Origin: an uncultured Clostridia bacterium | GTDB lineage: Bacteria; Bacillota; Clostridia; Acetivibrionales; CALMWN01 | NCBI GenBank assembly: GCA_937873555.1 | Contig: CALMWN010000215.1 | Coordinates: 1 to 22,310, forward strand | DNA: 22,310 nt | Direction of reading: 5' to 3' | Part shown: piece after piece, positions 7,132 to 14,599 of the stretch | Position numbering within the stretch: the stretch's first letter is position 1 | Layout of the letters: each line of letters begins with the position of its first letter | The notes under the pieces: model-generated | Told to the model about the DNA's origin: nothing | Seen by the model: the letters and a program-made list of their open reading frames with translations, nothing else | The model's database searches: none | Translations under genes and position numbers: made by a program

Positions 7132-8215
7132 TAACTTTCTGAAGCCATTCCTGATTATCAAGATACCACCTGATGGTCATCCTGATACCTTCATCAAACA
7201 TAACTGAAGGCTCCCAACCCAAGTCATTCTTAATCTTTCCCGCATCAATGGCATACCTTCTGTCATGGCCCGGCCTATCTTTCACATATTTAATCAAAGA
7301 CTCCGGCTTCCCAAGCTCTTTCAAAATCAACTTAACTATCTCTATATTTGCCTTCTCATTATGGCCGCCTATATTGTATACTTCCCCAGGCCTACCACCA
7401 TGCAGCACCATGTCAATCGCGCTGCAGTGATCCTCCACATAAAGCCAGTCCCTGATATTCATCCCGTCACCATATACCGGCAAAGCTTTATCTTCAAGAG
7501 CATTGGATATCATTAAAGGAATCAGCTTCTCTGGAAACTGATACGGCCCGTAGTTATTGGAGCACCTGGTAATATTAACATTCAACCCAAAGGTCTCGTG
7601 GTAAGCCCTCACAAACATGTCCGCCGACGTTTTACTGGCAGAATACGGACTATTCGGCGCCAAAGGAGTACTCTCGGTAAAATACCCCGTCGCCCCCAGC
7701 GAGCCGTAGACTTCATCAGTGGAAACTTGCAAAAACTTGTTCGTGGTTGGTGGTTGGTGGTTGGTGGTATCTGGCATATGGTTGGTGGTTGGTGGTTGGT
7801 GGTTCGTGGTTAGCCAGTATTTCTTGCAAGTGTCAAGGAGGATTTGGGTGCCCATTATGTTTGTCTTTAAGAAAATCTGCGGGTCCGTGATACTGCGGTC
7901 TACATGGGATTCAGCTGCGAAATTTATTACATATTCAGGTTTATGCTGTTCAAAAATACTATCTATCAGCTGGGCATCACAAATATCGCCTTTTATAAAG
8001 ACATAATTTTTATTATCCTCAATACTCTTAAGGTTGTCCAGATTCCCGGCATAAGTAAGGACATCAAGATTAATGATCTTATAATTTGGGTACTTTTTCA
8101 ACATATACAAAACAAAGTTGCTTCCTATGAAGCCGGCACCACCGGTGACAAGTAAAGTTCGTGGTTGGTGGTTGGTAGTTGGTGGTTGGTGGTTTAAAAG
8201 TTTATTATTGCTCAT
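7112..8215 (-). CDS. rmlB: dTDP-glucose 4,6-dehydratase with two in-frame repeat insertions
   Basis: 367 residues. Converts dTDP-glucose to dTDP-4-keto-6-deoxyglucose, second step of dTDP-L-rhamnose synthesis. It has the NAD-binding GGAGFIG (25-31), catalytic STDEVYG (165-171) and Y191-x3-K195. ATG 8215 overlaps the stop of the upstream four-helix gene (ATGA), and AGGAGAG within that gene supplies the ribosome site, so translation is probably coupled. Two stretches are foreign to the family: residues 8-18 (NHQPPTTNHQP), before the first strand, and residues 135-159, built of TTNHQPP/TTNHMPD heptapeptides, just before the strand leading to the catalytic TDE. Both are read from 7-bp DNA repeats. 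Without them the protein is about 331 residues, normal for RmlB. The C-terminus (RLKAEG) is also read from heptamer repeats. All catalytic residues remain, so activity is likely. Confidence 0.95.
   Translation of the reverse strand: MSNNKLLNHQPPTTNHQPRTLLVTGGAGFIGSNFVLYMLKKYPNYKIINLDVLTYAGNLDNLKSIEDNKNYVFIKGDICDAQLIDSIFEQHKPEYVINFAAESHVDRSITDPQIFLKTNIMGTQILLDTCKKYWLTTNHQPPTTNHMPDTTNHQPPTTNKFLQVSTDEVYGSLGATGYFTESTPLAPNSPYSASKTSADMFVRAYHETFGLNVNITRCSNNYGPYQFPEKLIPLMISNALEDKALPVYGDGMNIRDWLYVEDHCSAIDMVLHGGRPGEVYNIGGHNEKANIEIVKLILKELGKPESLIKYVKDRPGHDRRYAIDAGKIKNDLGWEPSVMFDEGIRMTIRWYLDNQEWLQKVRLKAEG
7739..7814. repeat. Degenerate heptamer array inside rmlB coding sequence
   Basis: On the plus strand, about eleven consecutive 7-mers: GTTCGT, GGTTGGT x3, GGTATCT, GGCATAT, GGTTGGT x3, GGTTCGT, GGTTAGC. 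On the coding strand this reads as the 7-residue repeat TTNHQPP and adds about 25 codons without changing frame. Confidence 0.95.
8156..8195. repeat. Degenerate heptamer array at the rmlB N-terminus
   Basis: Plus strand: GTTCGT, GGTTGGT, GGTTGGT, AGTTGGT, GGTTGGT, GGTTTAA. It encodes NHQPPTTNHQP near the start of RmlB, upstream of the first beta strand. It lies about 20 bp from the end of the four-helix-bundle gene. Confidence 0.92.
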
Positions 8216-8571
8216 GATCTCTCTCCTATCTTGTTAATAAGTGAGTTAAGTAACTTGCCTACCTTATAGCATCTATCTACCAATGAATTATTTTCTTCTA
8301 TTGTAATATAGCCTAAATCTTTTGCAAGCAGAATTAAATATTTCGTCTCTTGTAATGAACCTCTGGATATATAAAGAAAATGTATAAAATCTTTATTTGT
8401 ACTTCTACCCGTGCCCTCGCAAATATTTGTAGGTACAGAAGCCGCTGCCCTGCATAATTGATCTATCAATCTAAATCTTTCTTCAGATGGGAACTTTCTT
8501 GTTAGTTTATATACTTCCAGTGTTAATTCATGTGACAATTTCCAAACTTCTAAATCGTCAAATTTACTCAT
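8212..8571 (-). CDS. Four-helix-bundle protein of the 23S rRNA intervening-sequence (S23/IVP) family
   Basis: 119 residues, ATG with GAGG 6 bases upstream. The sequence has the family hallmarks: FDDLEVWKLSHELTLEVYKLT at the start, FPSEERFRLIDQLCRAA, SVPTNICEGTGR, FIHFLYISRGSLQETKY. Four amphipathic helices are expected; members form pentamers and are related to Avd, the accessory protein of diversity-generating retroelements. Function is not established; it has basic surfaces and may bind nucleic acid. It has no expected role in rhamnose synthesis yet sits between rmlC and rmlB, with heptamer repeats on both sides (8156-8195, 8591-8766) and its stop overlapping the rmlB start. I infer that it entered this operon together with the repeats. 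No reverse transcriptase or 23S rRNA gene is in the window. Confidence 0.9.
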   Translation of the reverse strand: MSKFDDLEVWKLSHELTLEVYKLTRKFPSEERFRLIDQLCRAAASVPTNICEGTGRSTNKDFIHFLYISRGSLQETKYLILLAKDLGYITIEENNSLVDRCYKVGKLLNSLINKIGERS

Positions 8572-8590
8572 TTATAACCTCACTTCCTAG

Positions 8591-8766
8591 TAGTTCGTGG
8601 TTTGCATTCTGCAGGTTCATGGTTCGTAGTTCGCATTCTGCAGGTTGGTGGTTCATGGTTCGTGGTTTGTAAAATCTTTTTCCAACCATCAACTACCAAC
8701 GCCTTTTTCTTTTCCCAACCACTAACTTTAAGCCTTTACCAACCACCAACCAACAACTACGAACCA
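8591..8766. repeat. Composite heptamer repeat, copy A (between rmlC and the four-helix gene)
   Basis: Plus strand: G-rich 7-mers (GTTCGTG, GTTTGCATTCTGCAG, GGTTCATGGTTCGTA, TTCGCATTCTGCAG, GGTTGGTGGTTCATGG), then a central TGTAAAATCTTTTTCC, then C-rich 7-mers (AACCATC, AACTACC, AACG), CCTTTTTCTTTTCCC and another C-rich run. The two flanks are roughly complementary, so the whole is a large imperfect inverted repeat. The core is shared with copies at about 9330 and 10440. No gene lies in this gap. Confidence 0.9.
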
Positions 8767-8767
8767 A

Positions 8768-9319
8768 TTAACCCAATACTTCCGCTAACGTCCTAAGTGC
8801 CCGATCCTTCTCCGAAAGTAAAATTTGATTTATACTGTCGCTCGGCCACTCAATCCCTATATCCGGATCATTCCAGATAATGCCGCCTTCATCTTCCGGG
8901 TGATAAAACTCTGTGCACTTGTATACAAATTCCGCCTCGTCAGATAATACAAGAAAACCGTGTGCAAAACCCTCGGGGACATAAAACTGCCTTTTATTTT
9001 CAGCATTAAGAATTACTCCATGCCATTTTCCAAAGGTAGGAGAATTCTTTCTAATATCCACTGCCACATCGAAAACTTCTCCCGATATTACCCTCACCAG
9101 TTTGCCCTGCGGATATTCTTTCTGAAAATGCAGTCCACGCAGGACTCCCTTTTTCGACTTTGACTGGTTGTCCTGCACAAAAGCCATATCAAGACCGGCT
9201 TCTTTAAACTCATTAAGATTGTAGGTCTCCATAAAGTAACCCCTGTGGTCACCATAAACAGTAGGCTCTATAACTATTAAATCTTTAATTCCAGTATCGA
9301 TAAATTTAAACTTTCCCAT
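8768..9319 (-). CDS. rmlC: dTDP-4-dehydrorhamnose 3,5-epimerase
   Basis: 183 residues from ATG 9319, preceded by AGGAGG 6 bases away. The frame is open 27 codons further to a TTG at 9400, but that extension (RTMNHQPAE type) is translated repeat DNA and is not part of the family. The cupin core is plain: FxDxRGYF-like DHRGYFMETY, QDNQSKSKKGVLRGLHFQ with Arg61 and catalytic His64, GEVFDVAVDIR, and FYVPEGFAHGFLVLSD. It epimerises C3 and C5 of dTDP-4-keto-6-deoxyglucose in the cytoplasm. Composite repeats bound it on both sides, so rmlC is spaced about 200 bp from each neighbour, unusual for an rml operon, where genes normally nearly touch. Confidence 0.96.
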   Translation of the reverse strand: MGKFKFIDTGIKDLIVIEPTVYGDHRGYFMETYNLNEFKEAGLDMAFVQDNQSKSKKGVLRGLHFQKEYPQGKLVRVISGEVFDVAVDIRKNSPTFGKWHGVILNAENKRQFYVPEGFAHGFLVLSDEAEFVYKCTEFYHPEDEGGIIWNDPDIGIEWPSDSINQILLSEKDRALRTLAEVLG

Positions 9320-9334
9320 TGCTTTCCTCCTACC

Positions 9335-9520
9335 TCGTGGTCTGCTTTCTGCAGGTTGGTGGTTCATGGTTCGTGGTTCGTAAAATCTTTTCCCAACCAA
9401 TAGCTACCAACTACGAACTACCAACGCCTTTATCTCTTCCCAACTACCAACCACCAACCACGAACCACCAACGCCTTTATCTTCTCCCAACTACCAACCA
9501 CCAACTACGAACGCCTTTTC
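9335..9520. repeat. Composite heptamer repeat, copy B (between rmlA and rmlC)
   Basis: Same order as copy A: TTTCTGCAGGTTGGTGG, TTCATGGTTCGTGGTTCG, central TAAAATCTTTTCCC, then C-rich 7-mers. The right part has a larger unit, about AACGCCTTTATCTTCTCCC followed by four or five heptamers, repeated two to three times (near 9423, 9470, 9510). The gap holds no gene; repeats end close to the rmlA stop. Confidence 0.9.
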
Positions 9521-9530
9521 TTTTTTCAAG

Positions 9531-10400
9531 TCAAAGCCCTTCCGCTACCTGGTAAAGATACTTTCCGTATTCCGTCTTATTGAGCATTTCTGCCAGTTTC
9601 AACAGCTGCTGCCTGTCTATATAGCCCTTTCTGTACGCTATCTCTTCAAGGCAGGCAATATATAGGCCCTGGCGCTTCTGAACCGCTTCCACAAAATTGC
9701 AGGCTTCCAAGAGACTGTCATGAGTGCCTGTGTCCAGCCATGCCATACCTCTTCCGAAGAGCTGCACTTTGAGCCTGCCTTTCTTAAGATACTCATTATT
9801 CACAGTTGTGATCTCAATCTCACCTCGTGCAGACGGCTTTACATTTTTGGCAATCTCAACTACTTCATTATCATAGAAATACAATCCCGGTACAGCATAA
9901 TGTGACTTGGGATTTTGAGGTTTCTCTTCTATGGATACAACGTTGTTGGAACTATCAAACTCCACTACACCATAAGCCTGAGGGTTTTTTACATAGTACC
10001 CGAATATCGTCGCCCCTTCCTCTCTGGAAGCAGCCTCTGACAAAAGCTGGCTGAAGCTTTGCCCGTAGAATATATTATCCCCAAGTACAAGACATACACT
10101 GTCATTTCCAATAAACTTTTCTCCCACTATAAATGCGTCAGCCAGGCCCCTTGGAGTCTCCTGAACCGCATAGCTTATGCTCAGGCCCAGGTATGACCCG
10201 TCTCCGAAGAGCTCTTCAAAGGAGCCGATATCCCTGGGAGTAGAAATTATTAGAATCTCCCGTATCCCCGCCAGCATCAGCACAGAAAGCGGGTAATATA
10301 TCATCGGTTTATCATAAAGCGGCAATATCTGCTTTGAAACGGCTTTAGTAATAGGATAAAGCCTGGTACCGGACCCTCCGGCAAGTATTATACCCTTCAT
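9531..10400 (-). CDS. rmlA: Glucose-1-phosphate thymidylyltransferase
   Basis: 289 residues, the usual RmlA length, ATG with AAGGGGGT about 9 bases upstream. The nucleotide-binding loop GGSGTRLYP (8-16), KQILPLYDKPMIYYPLS, LGDNIFYG, EKPQNPKSHYAV and GRGMAWLDTGTH are all present and intact. It makes dTDP-glucose from dTTP and glucose-1-phosphate, the entry step to dTDP-L-rhamnose and normally feedback-inhibited by it. It is flanked by composite repeats B and C, and the ribosome site lies only about 15 bp from a small hairpin at the edge of copy C. Confidence 0.97.
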   Translation of the reverse strand: MKGIILAGGSGTRLYPITKAVSKQILPLYDKPMIYYPLSVLMLAGIREILIISTPRDIGSFEELFGDGSYLGLSISYAVQETPRGLADAFIVGEKFIGNDSVCLVLGDNIFYGQSFSQLLSEAASREEGATIFGYYVKNPQAYGVVEFDSSNNVVSIEEKPQNPKSHYAVPGLYFYDNEVVEIAKNVKPSARGEIEITTVNNEYLKKGRLKVQLFGRGMAWLDTGTHDSLLEACNFVEAVQKRQGLYIACLEEIAYRKGYIDRQQLLKLAEMLNKTEYGKYLYQVAEGL

Positions 10401-10421
10401 TTAATGTGACCCCCTTGGTTT

Positions 10422-10438
10422 GATTTGCTTCGCAAATC
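10422..10438. repeat. Small hairpin at the edge of repeat copy C
   Basis: GATTTGC-TTC-GCAAATC is a perfect 7-bp stem with a 3-nt loop, next to the first heptamer of copy C. It has the same design, and the same TTC/GAA loop, as a unit of the 7048-7131 array (AGATGC-gaa-GCATCT), linking the two kinds of repeat. It lies in the 5' untranslated gap just before the rmlA ribosome site. Confidence 0.8.
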
Positions 10439-10620
10439 GGTTCGTAGTTCATGGTTCGTGGTTTGCATTCTGCAGGTTGGTGGTTCATGGTTCGTAGTTC
10501 GCATTCTGCAGGTTGGTGGTTCATAGTTCGTAGTTCGTAAAATCTTTTTCCAACCATCAACTACGAACTACGAACGCCTTTTTCTTTTCCCAACCACCAA
10601 CTACCAACCACCAACGCCTT
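10439..10620. repeat. Composite heptamer repeat, copy C (between rmlD and rmlA)
   Basis: G-rich heptamers with two copies of GCATTCTGCAGGTTGGTGG (near 10466 and 10501), central TAAAATCTTTTTCC, then C-rich heptamers and CGCCTTTTTCTTTTCCC. It has a perfect 12-bp stem: GTTCGTAGTTCG (10526-10537) with CGAACTACGAAC (10564-10575), loop 26 nt. A 71-codon frame through it shares MVGKRFYE and RTMNHQPAE with the frame ahead of rmlC, which only reflects the shared repeat. Confidence 0.9.
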
Positions 10621-10625
10621 TGCCC

Positions 10626-11468
10626 TTATCCCAGCTCCGAAGCCATATACTCCCTCACTGCTTCCTTATACGACCGTAGCGTACTATATCCATTCAGCTT
10701 CAAATAGAACTTCTCCAGCACTGAATTCTTGGGTCTTGGTGCCGGTCTGCCCAGTTCTTCTGTTGTTATCGGTTTCACCTCTATATTGACTCCTGCTGTT
10801 TGAAAGATATATTTTGCGAACTCAAACCATGAGCAATGCTCCTCGTTAGTTATATGGTATGTTCCGTATGCCGGTTTTGTGATAAGCTCCTTCAGAGCCT
10901 TTGAAAGGTCTATAGTATATGTTGGAGAGCCTATCTGGTCATTGACCACCGAAAGTTCTTTTTTTGTTTTTGACAGTTCGAGCATGGTCCTTACGAAGTT
11001 CTTCCCATTCTTACCATACAGCCAGGAGGTTCTCACTATATAATGCCTGCTGCACAGTGCTTTTACAAAGTTCTCCCCTTCGAGCTTGGATTTCCCATAT
11101 ATGCTTAATGCATTAGTCCTGTCATACTCAAGGTAAGGGCCTTTTTTCTCTCCGTCATAGACATAATCGGTACTGATATACACCATTGCAGCGTCTATGC
11201 TGCAGCAAGCCGCTGCAATGTTTCTTGCTCCAAGCGAATTCACTCTGAAGGCTGTTTCAACATTTGCTTCACAGCCGTCTACATCGGTGTATGCCGCTGG
11301 ATGTATCACAATATCAGGTTTTACGCTTTCAATATAGTTAATGGCAGAATTAACATCTGTTATGTCAAAGTCCTGTATGTCAACACCTGTTACTTCATGC
11401 TCATCTCTGAGTGTATTTACAAGGTCACTGCCCAGCATCCCCTTGCAGCCTGTTACCAATATTTTCAT
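10626..11468 (-). CDS. rmlD: dTDP-4-dehydrorhamnose reductase
   Basis: 280 residues, ATG with GGGAGG 9 bases upstream. NADPH-binding TGCKGMLG (6-13), STDYVYDG (99-106), and catalytic Y124-x3-K128 (YGKSK) mark the short-chain reductase RmlD, which performs the last step to dTDP-L-rhamnose. RPKNSVLE near the end is also typical. It is the first of the rml genes to be transcribed, 43 bp after the ligase-like gene. No repeat interrupts this reading frame. All four rml genes are therefore present, though in the order D-A-C-B. Confidence 0.97.
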   Translation of the reverse strand: MKILVTGCKGMLGSDLVNTLRDEHEVTGVDIQDFDITDVNSAINYIESVKPDIVIHPAAYTDVDGCEANVETAFRVNSLGARNIAAACCSIDAAMVYISTDYVYDGEKKGPYLEYDRTNALSIYGKSKLEGENFVKALCSRHYIVRTSWLYGKNGKNFVRTMLELSKTKKELSVVNDQIGSPTYTIDLSKALKELITKPAYGTYHITNEEHCSWFEFAKYIFQTAGVNIEVKPITTEELGRPAPRPKNSVLEKFYLKLNGYSTLRSYKEAVREYMASELG

Positions 11469-11511
11469 TAATTCTTCCTCCCAAACTTTGGAATACTTAA
11501 TAAATTCGGAC

Positions 11512-14500
11512 CTACTTTTCCAATACTCTTACTGATTTAATTTTATAACTGCCTGTAACTCCCAGTTTTAAAACATTGTTATTTGCCTTAAAATCCGGGG
11601 CTGTAGATATTTCTGCTTTATATATCCCATCCGACAACTTTAGTCCATCATTTCTTTCGCTTACCCCTGTGAGAGCAAAGGGTATATTGTTAGCTCCCGG
11701 AGAGTCGCTAAGTTCGGCTTCAATTTTATAGGTTTTTGAAGGCTGAAGGCTTAAAACCCGGCTTTGTATAAAAGAAATACTTCCAGACTTGGTATTTTCT
11801 AAAACCAAAACACCATTATCATTTCTGATCTGCATTTCTGATGGTTTGTTCTTATTCCACTGGTCAGGTATTCCGTCACTGTTTATATCCATTTCAGGAA
11901 TACTGTAAAAAATTATCCTGTTCACATCTATACTCTCCTGGCGGTTGTAATTATCCTTTATATATTTGGCCTTTTCTATCTGTTCCTGTGTGTAATCTGT
12001 GAAAATAAAAGGCTCCAGATTTCTTTTATTAACAGCTTTGGCTTCATCAATCATACTCAAGGTTTTGTTCACAAAATTCAAGGCACCCTGTCCATCACCT
12101 TTCTGGGCTCGGAGAATAGCAACCTGGAGATAAGCGTCTGCTTTGTACTGCCACTCGCCAGGATCCAGCGGCCTTAATGCTGTTAGTCTGTCAATGACAT
12201 TAAGCCCTGAGTTGATGTCACCACCCACCTTGAAATAATACTTTGCTATATCATTCAGAACATCAACGTTGTACCAGCTCATTTTCTCTGCTTCTCTGAC
12301 CTGGCTAATGGAATAATTCATTTCTGTCTGAGTGACATTCTTACTGCTGGATGAGAGATAATTCAGATAGTTGGCATAGTCTACTTTATACTCTGGCTTG
12401 AAAGGGTCCAGCTTCATGGCATTATTCATATACTTTGCGGCTGAGGCCATATTGCCGTTTTTGCCAAAAGCAGCCGCTTTCTCTGCGCTTTTCAGCCCCT
12501 GCATAAAGCTAAATGGAATAAGCAGCACAAGCAAGATAAGTATGGCAGGTATCATTGGGTAGACTTTCAACCTTTTTACCCTTACCATGTTTTGAATATT
12601 TATAAGAATTGAACTCTTATTATTAGTTTTATGTGATGTAATAATTTCTTCACTATGACTTTTAAAGTAGGAAGTAAATACTGCTATAAGCTGCCATAGC
12701 ATTAAAAATACTGCAGATAGCGACAGGTCGAAGTCAATGACGGAATGACCGAACATCATTAATATGCCTGTCAGCAATGCAGATTGTAATATCCTGTCAC
12801 TTACAGCTACATCTGATTTATTAATAAACTTTGAAGAGTAAAGTAGAACTATAGATGCTATGAGGGACAGCAGACATAATAATCCAAATATTCCTGTTCC
12901 GATGCTCACCTGTAGAAAGTAATTATGAGCCTGCCTTGACCAGTAAAGGTATGGCTGGTACATGTAATAAAGAAGACCCCATGCGCCACCTCCTGCTCCC
13001 AGCAGCCAGTAGTCCCGGAACATGCTCAAACCGTTCTTGTAAAATATACCTCTTTCGATTGCACTTTTGGAGGCTCCTACGTCTTCAAACCTTGAGGAAA
13101 TGCTGTTAGGAATATATTTATATTTCAATGTCAAATTTTCTACCAGTTTTCCGGTATCTGATTCGAAAATCGTTGCATTGTCAAAAACCGGCCTAGCTTT
13201 CTCATAGGGATTCGCAAAATAAATATTTACCACCTGGCTGTCAGCTGGTACCTTGAAGCGTATCTCTTTGATTTCAATTCCATTGGTAGCCTTACCTTCA
13301 TAGTTAAGTACTGGAGTTTCCCTCTCAAACAGAATGTCTCGTTCGTTCTTATTGGTTATACGTATCTGGTAAGCTTCATTATTCGCTTCTGAGGATGAAG
13401 CGTTCACAGTAAATGAAAGCTTGTATCCGACACCACCTTTCAGCCCCAGACTTTGTTTGTTGAATGCTTCCTTTCCCTTTACTGTTGAAGAGTGCTCTAA
13501 AGCGAGAGGCGCAGGGGTATTTAATGCTATAAGCCCTGCCGCCAGCCCTATAATAATGATTGAAACCAAAAAGCCTGTATATACTTTCCAGCTCAAGGAA
13601 TTGAGCCAGTGGATCACGTAGAGCAGAACGAATGTCAAAACTGAGGATATCAACATTCCAAGCGCCAGGCATAACCATATTTTGTTTTCATTGCCTGCAG
13701 GGTTTGAAATATAGCCTGATAGCTTGAAAGATTCGACCGCCACAGCTGTGAATGATGCAAAAGCATATATTACGCTTTCCACCCTGAACCCTTTAGGAAT
13801 CACAGCTGCAAAGAGTACTAATGCTATTGGGAAAAGGAGCAATACACCTCTGCTCAGAGTAAATAAAAATGTCACCAGAATGATGCTGTTTATTGAAGAA
13901 AGAAACACTTTTATCCAGGGTTTTTCTGTGATAACAGTTATTCCGATTATAATGAAAAATACCGCCATCAGGTAGGATGCAAGTGCATTGGGATACTGGA
14001 GAGTAGAATATATCCTGCCGTCGACAAACAGCCCGAAAAATACTGGATTGCCATTGCTTGAGAGTAATGAATTCAAAGGTTTGATGATTCTTTCACCGGC
14101 AATTGCATCAAAACCAAGAATACATACGCCGAGAGCAGAAGCGATTATCACGGAGAGCACTGTTATACGCGCTTTTAAGGTTGTCAAAAGCTCTGATAAC
14201 ATAAAGAAAACAGCAAAATACATACAGTACTGAAGCCATTCGGAAATAGCCTGATGTGCCCCCACGGCCCAGAATACGGTAATGAAATAAAGCCCGCAAA
14301 GGCCAAAGGCAGCATAGTCTACCGCTGTTTCCAGAAAGCGGTTGTCTTTCTTCAGCGCTTTGTATACCCAAAAAGCCAGGAAAATTGCAAGTATGTACAC
14401 CTCCGCAGGAAGCTGTTCATTTTCAAAAAAGAGCCCCTTAAGGTATGAAGGGTAAAAGATCACTATTGACAAAAGCATTAAAAGTGTCTTCCTGTAAATA

Positions 14501-14577
14501 CCCAATCCTTTTTCAGAAATAGCAGGCGTTTTTGTTTTTTTATGTTTACTTGAAGTTGTTGTTATTACTTTAGCCAT
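11512..14577 (-). CDS. O-antigen ligase/polymerase-like membrane protein with TPR and C-terminal beta domain
   Basis: 1021 residues from ATG 14577 (GGGGT about 7 bases upstream); a TTG 16 codons earlier overlaps the regulator gene end and is less likely. About ten to twelve hydrophobic segments cover residues 30-370 and again 535-690, with an extracytoplasmic beta-rich insert between them (about 375-520). Around residues 520-580 lie the RGIFYKNGLSMFRDYWLLGAGGGA and YWSRQAHNYFLQ motifs characteristic of Wzy_C/WaaL ligases. After a last membrane segment (about 690-710) come TPR-like helices (AAKYMNNAMKLDPFKPEYK, then repeats to about 870), a calcium-loop-like D897-I-N-S-D-G-I-P-D, and a terminal beta-sandwich. 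It could transfer the exported glycan to an acceptor such as the S-layer protein (as WsaB does) or polymerise it. Family assignment is firm, substrate is inference. Confidence 0.85.
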   Translation of the reverse strand: MAKVITTTSSKHKKTKTPAISEKGLGIYRKTLLMLLSIVIFYPSYLKGLFFENEQLPAEVYILAIFLAFWVYKALKKDNRFLETAVDYAAFGLCGLYFITVFWAVGAHQAISEWLQYCMYFAVFFMLSELLTTLKARITVLSVIIASALGVCILGFDAIAGERIIKPLNSLLSSNGNPVFFGLFVDGRIYSTLQYPNALASYLMAVFFIIIGITVITEKPWIKVFLSSINSIILVTFLFTLSRGVLLLFPIALVLFAAVIPKGFRVESVIYAFASFTAVAVESFKLSGYISNPAGNENKIWLCLALGMLISSVLTFVLLYVIHWLNSLSWKVYTGFLVSIIIIGLAAGLIALNTPAPLALEHSSTVKGKEAFNKQSLGLKGGVGYKLSFTVNASSSEANNEAYQIRITNKNERDILFERETPVLNYEGKATNGIEIKEIRFKVPADSQVVNIYFANPYEKARPVFDNATIFESDTGKLVENLTLKYKYIPNSISSRFEDVGASKSAIERGIFYKNGLSMFRDYWLLGAGGGAWGLLYYMYQPYLYWSRQAHNYFLQVSIGTGIFGLLCLLSLIASIVLLYSSKFINKSDVAVSDRILQSALLTGILMMFGHSVIDFDLSLSAVFLMLWQLIAVFTSYFKSHSEEIITSHKTNNKSSILINIQNMVRVKRLKVYPMIPAILILLVLLIPFSFMQGLKSAEKAAAFGKNGNMASAAKYMNNAMKLDPFKPEYKVDYANYLNYLSSSSKNVTQTEMNYSISQVREAEKMSWYNVDVLNDIAKYYFKVGGDINSGLNVIDRLTALRPLDPGEWQYKADAYLQVAILRAQKGDGQGALNFVNKTLSMIDEAKAVNKRNLEPFIFTDYTQEQIEKAKYIKDNYNRQESIDVNRIIFYSIPEMDINSDGIPDQWNKNKPSEMQIRNDNGVLVLENTKSGSISFIQSRVLSLQPSKTYKIEAELSDSPGANNIPFALTGVSERNDGLKLSDGIYKAEISTAPDFKANNNVLKLGVTGSYKIKSVRVLEK

Positions 14578-14599
14578 GTTTTTGACCCCGGATGATTTT

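Noticed and set aside
8156..8766. Complete diversity-generating retroelement
   Set aside because: The four-helix protein is Avd-related, but no reverse transcriptase or template/variable repeat pair is present in the window.
9320..9400. Extended N-terminus of rmlC (RTMNHQPAE type)
   Set aside because: It is translated repeat DNA starting with TTG; ATG 9319 has a perfect AGGAGG site and gives the family length.
10345..10560. 71-codon frame overlapping the rmlA start
   Set aside because: It lies in repeat copy C and continues out of frame into rmlA; it only shows that heptamer repeats lack stops.
8591..10620. CRISPR array
   Set aside because: The repeats are degenerate 7-bp units with no constant-length unique spacers and no cas genes.
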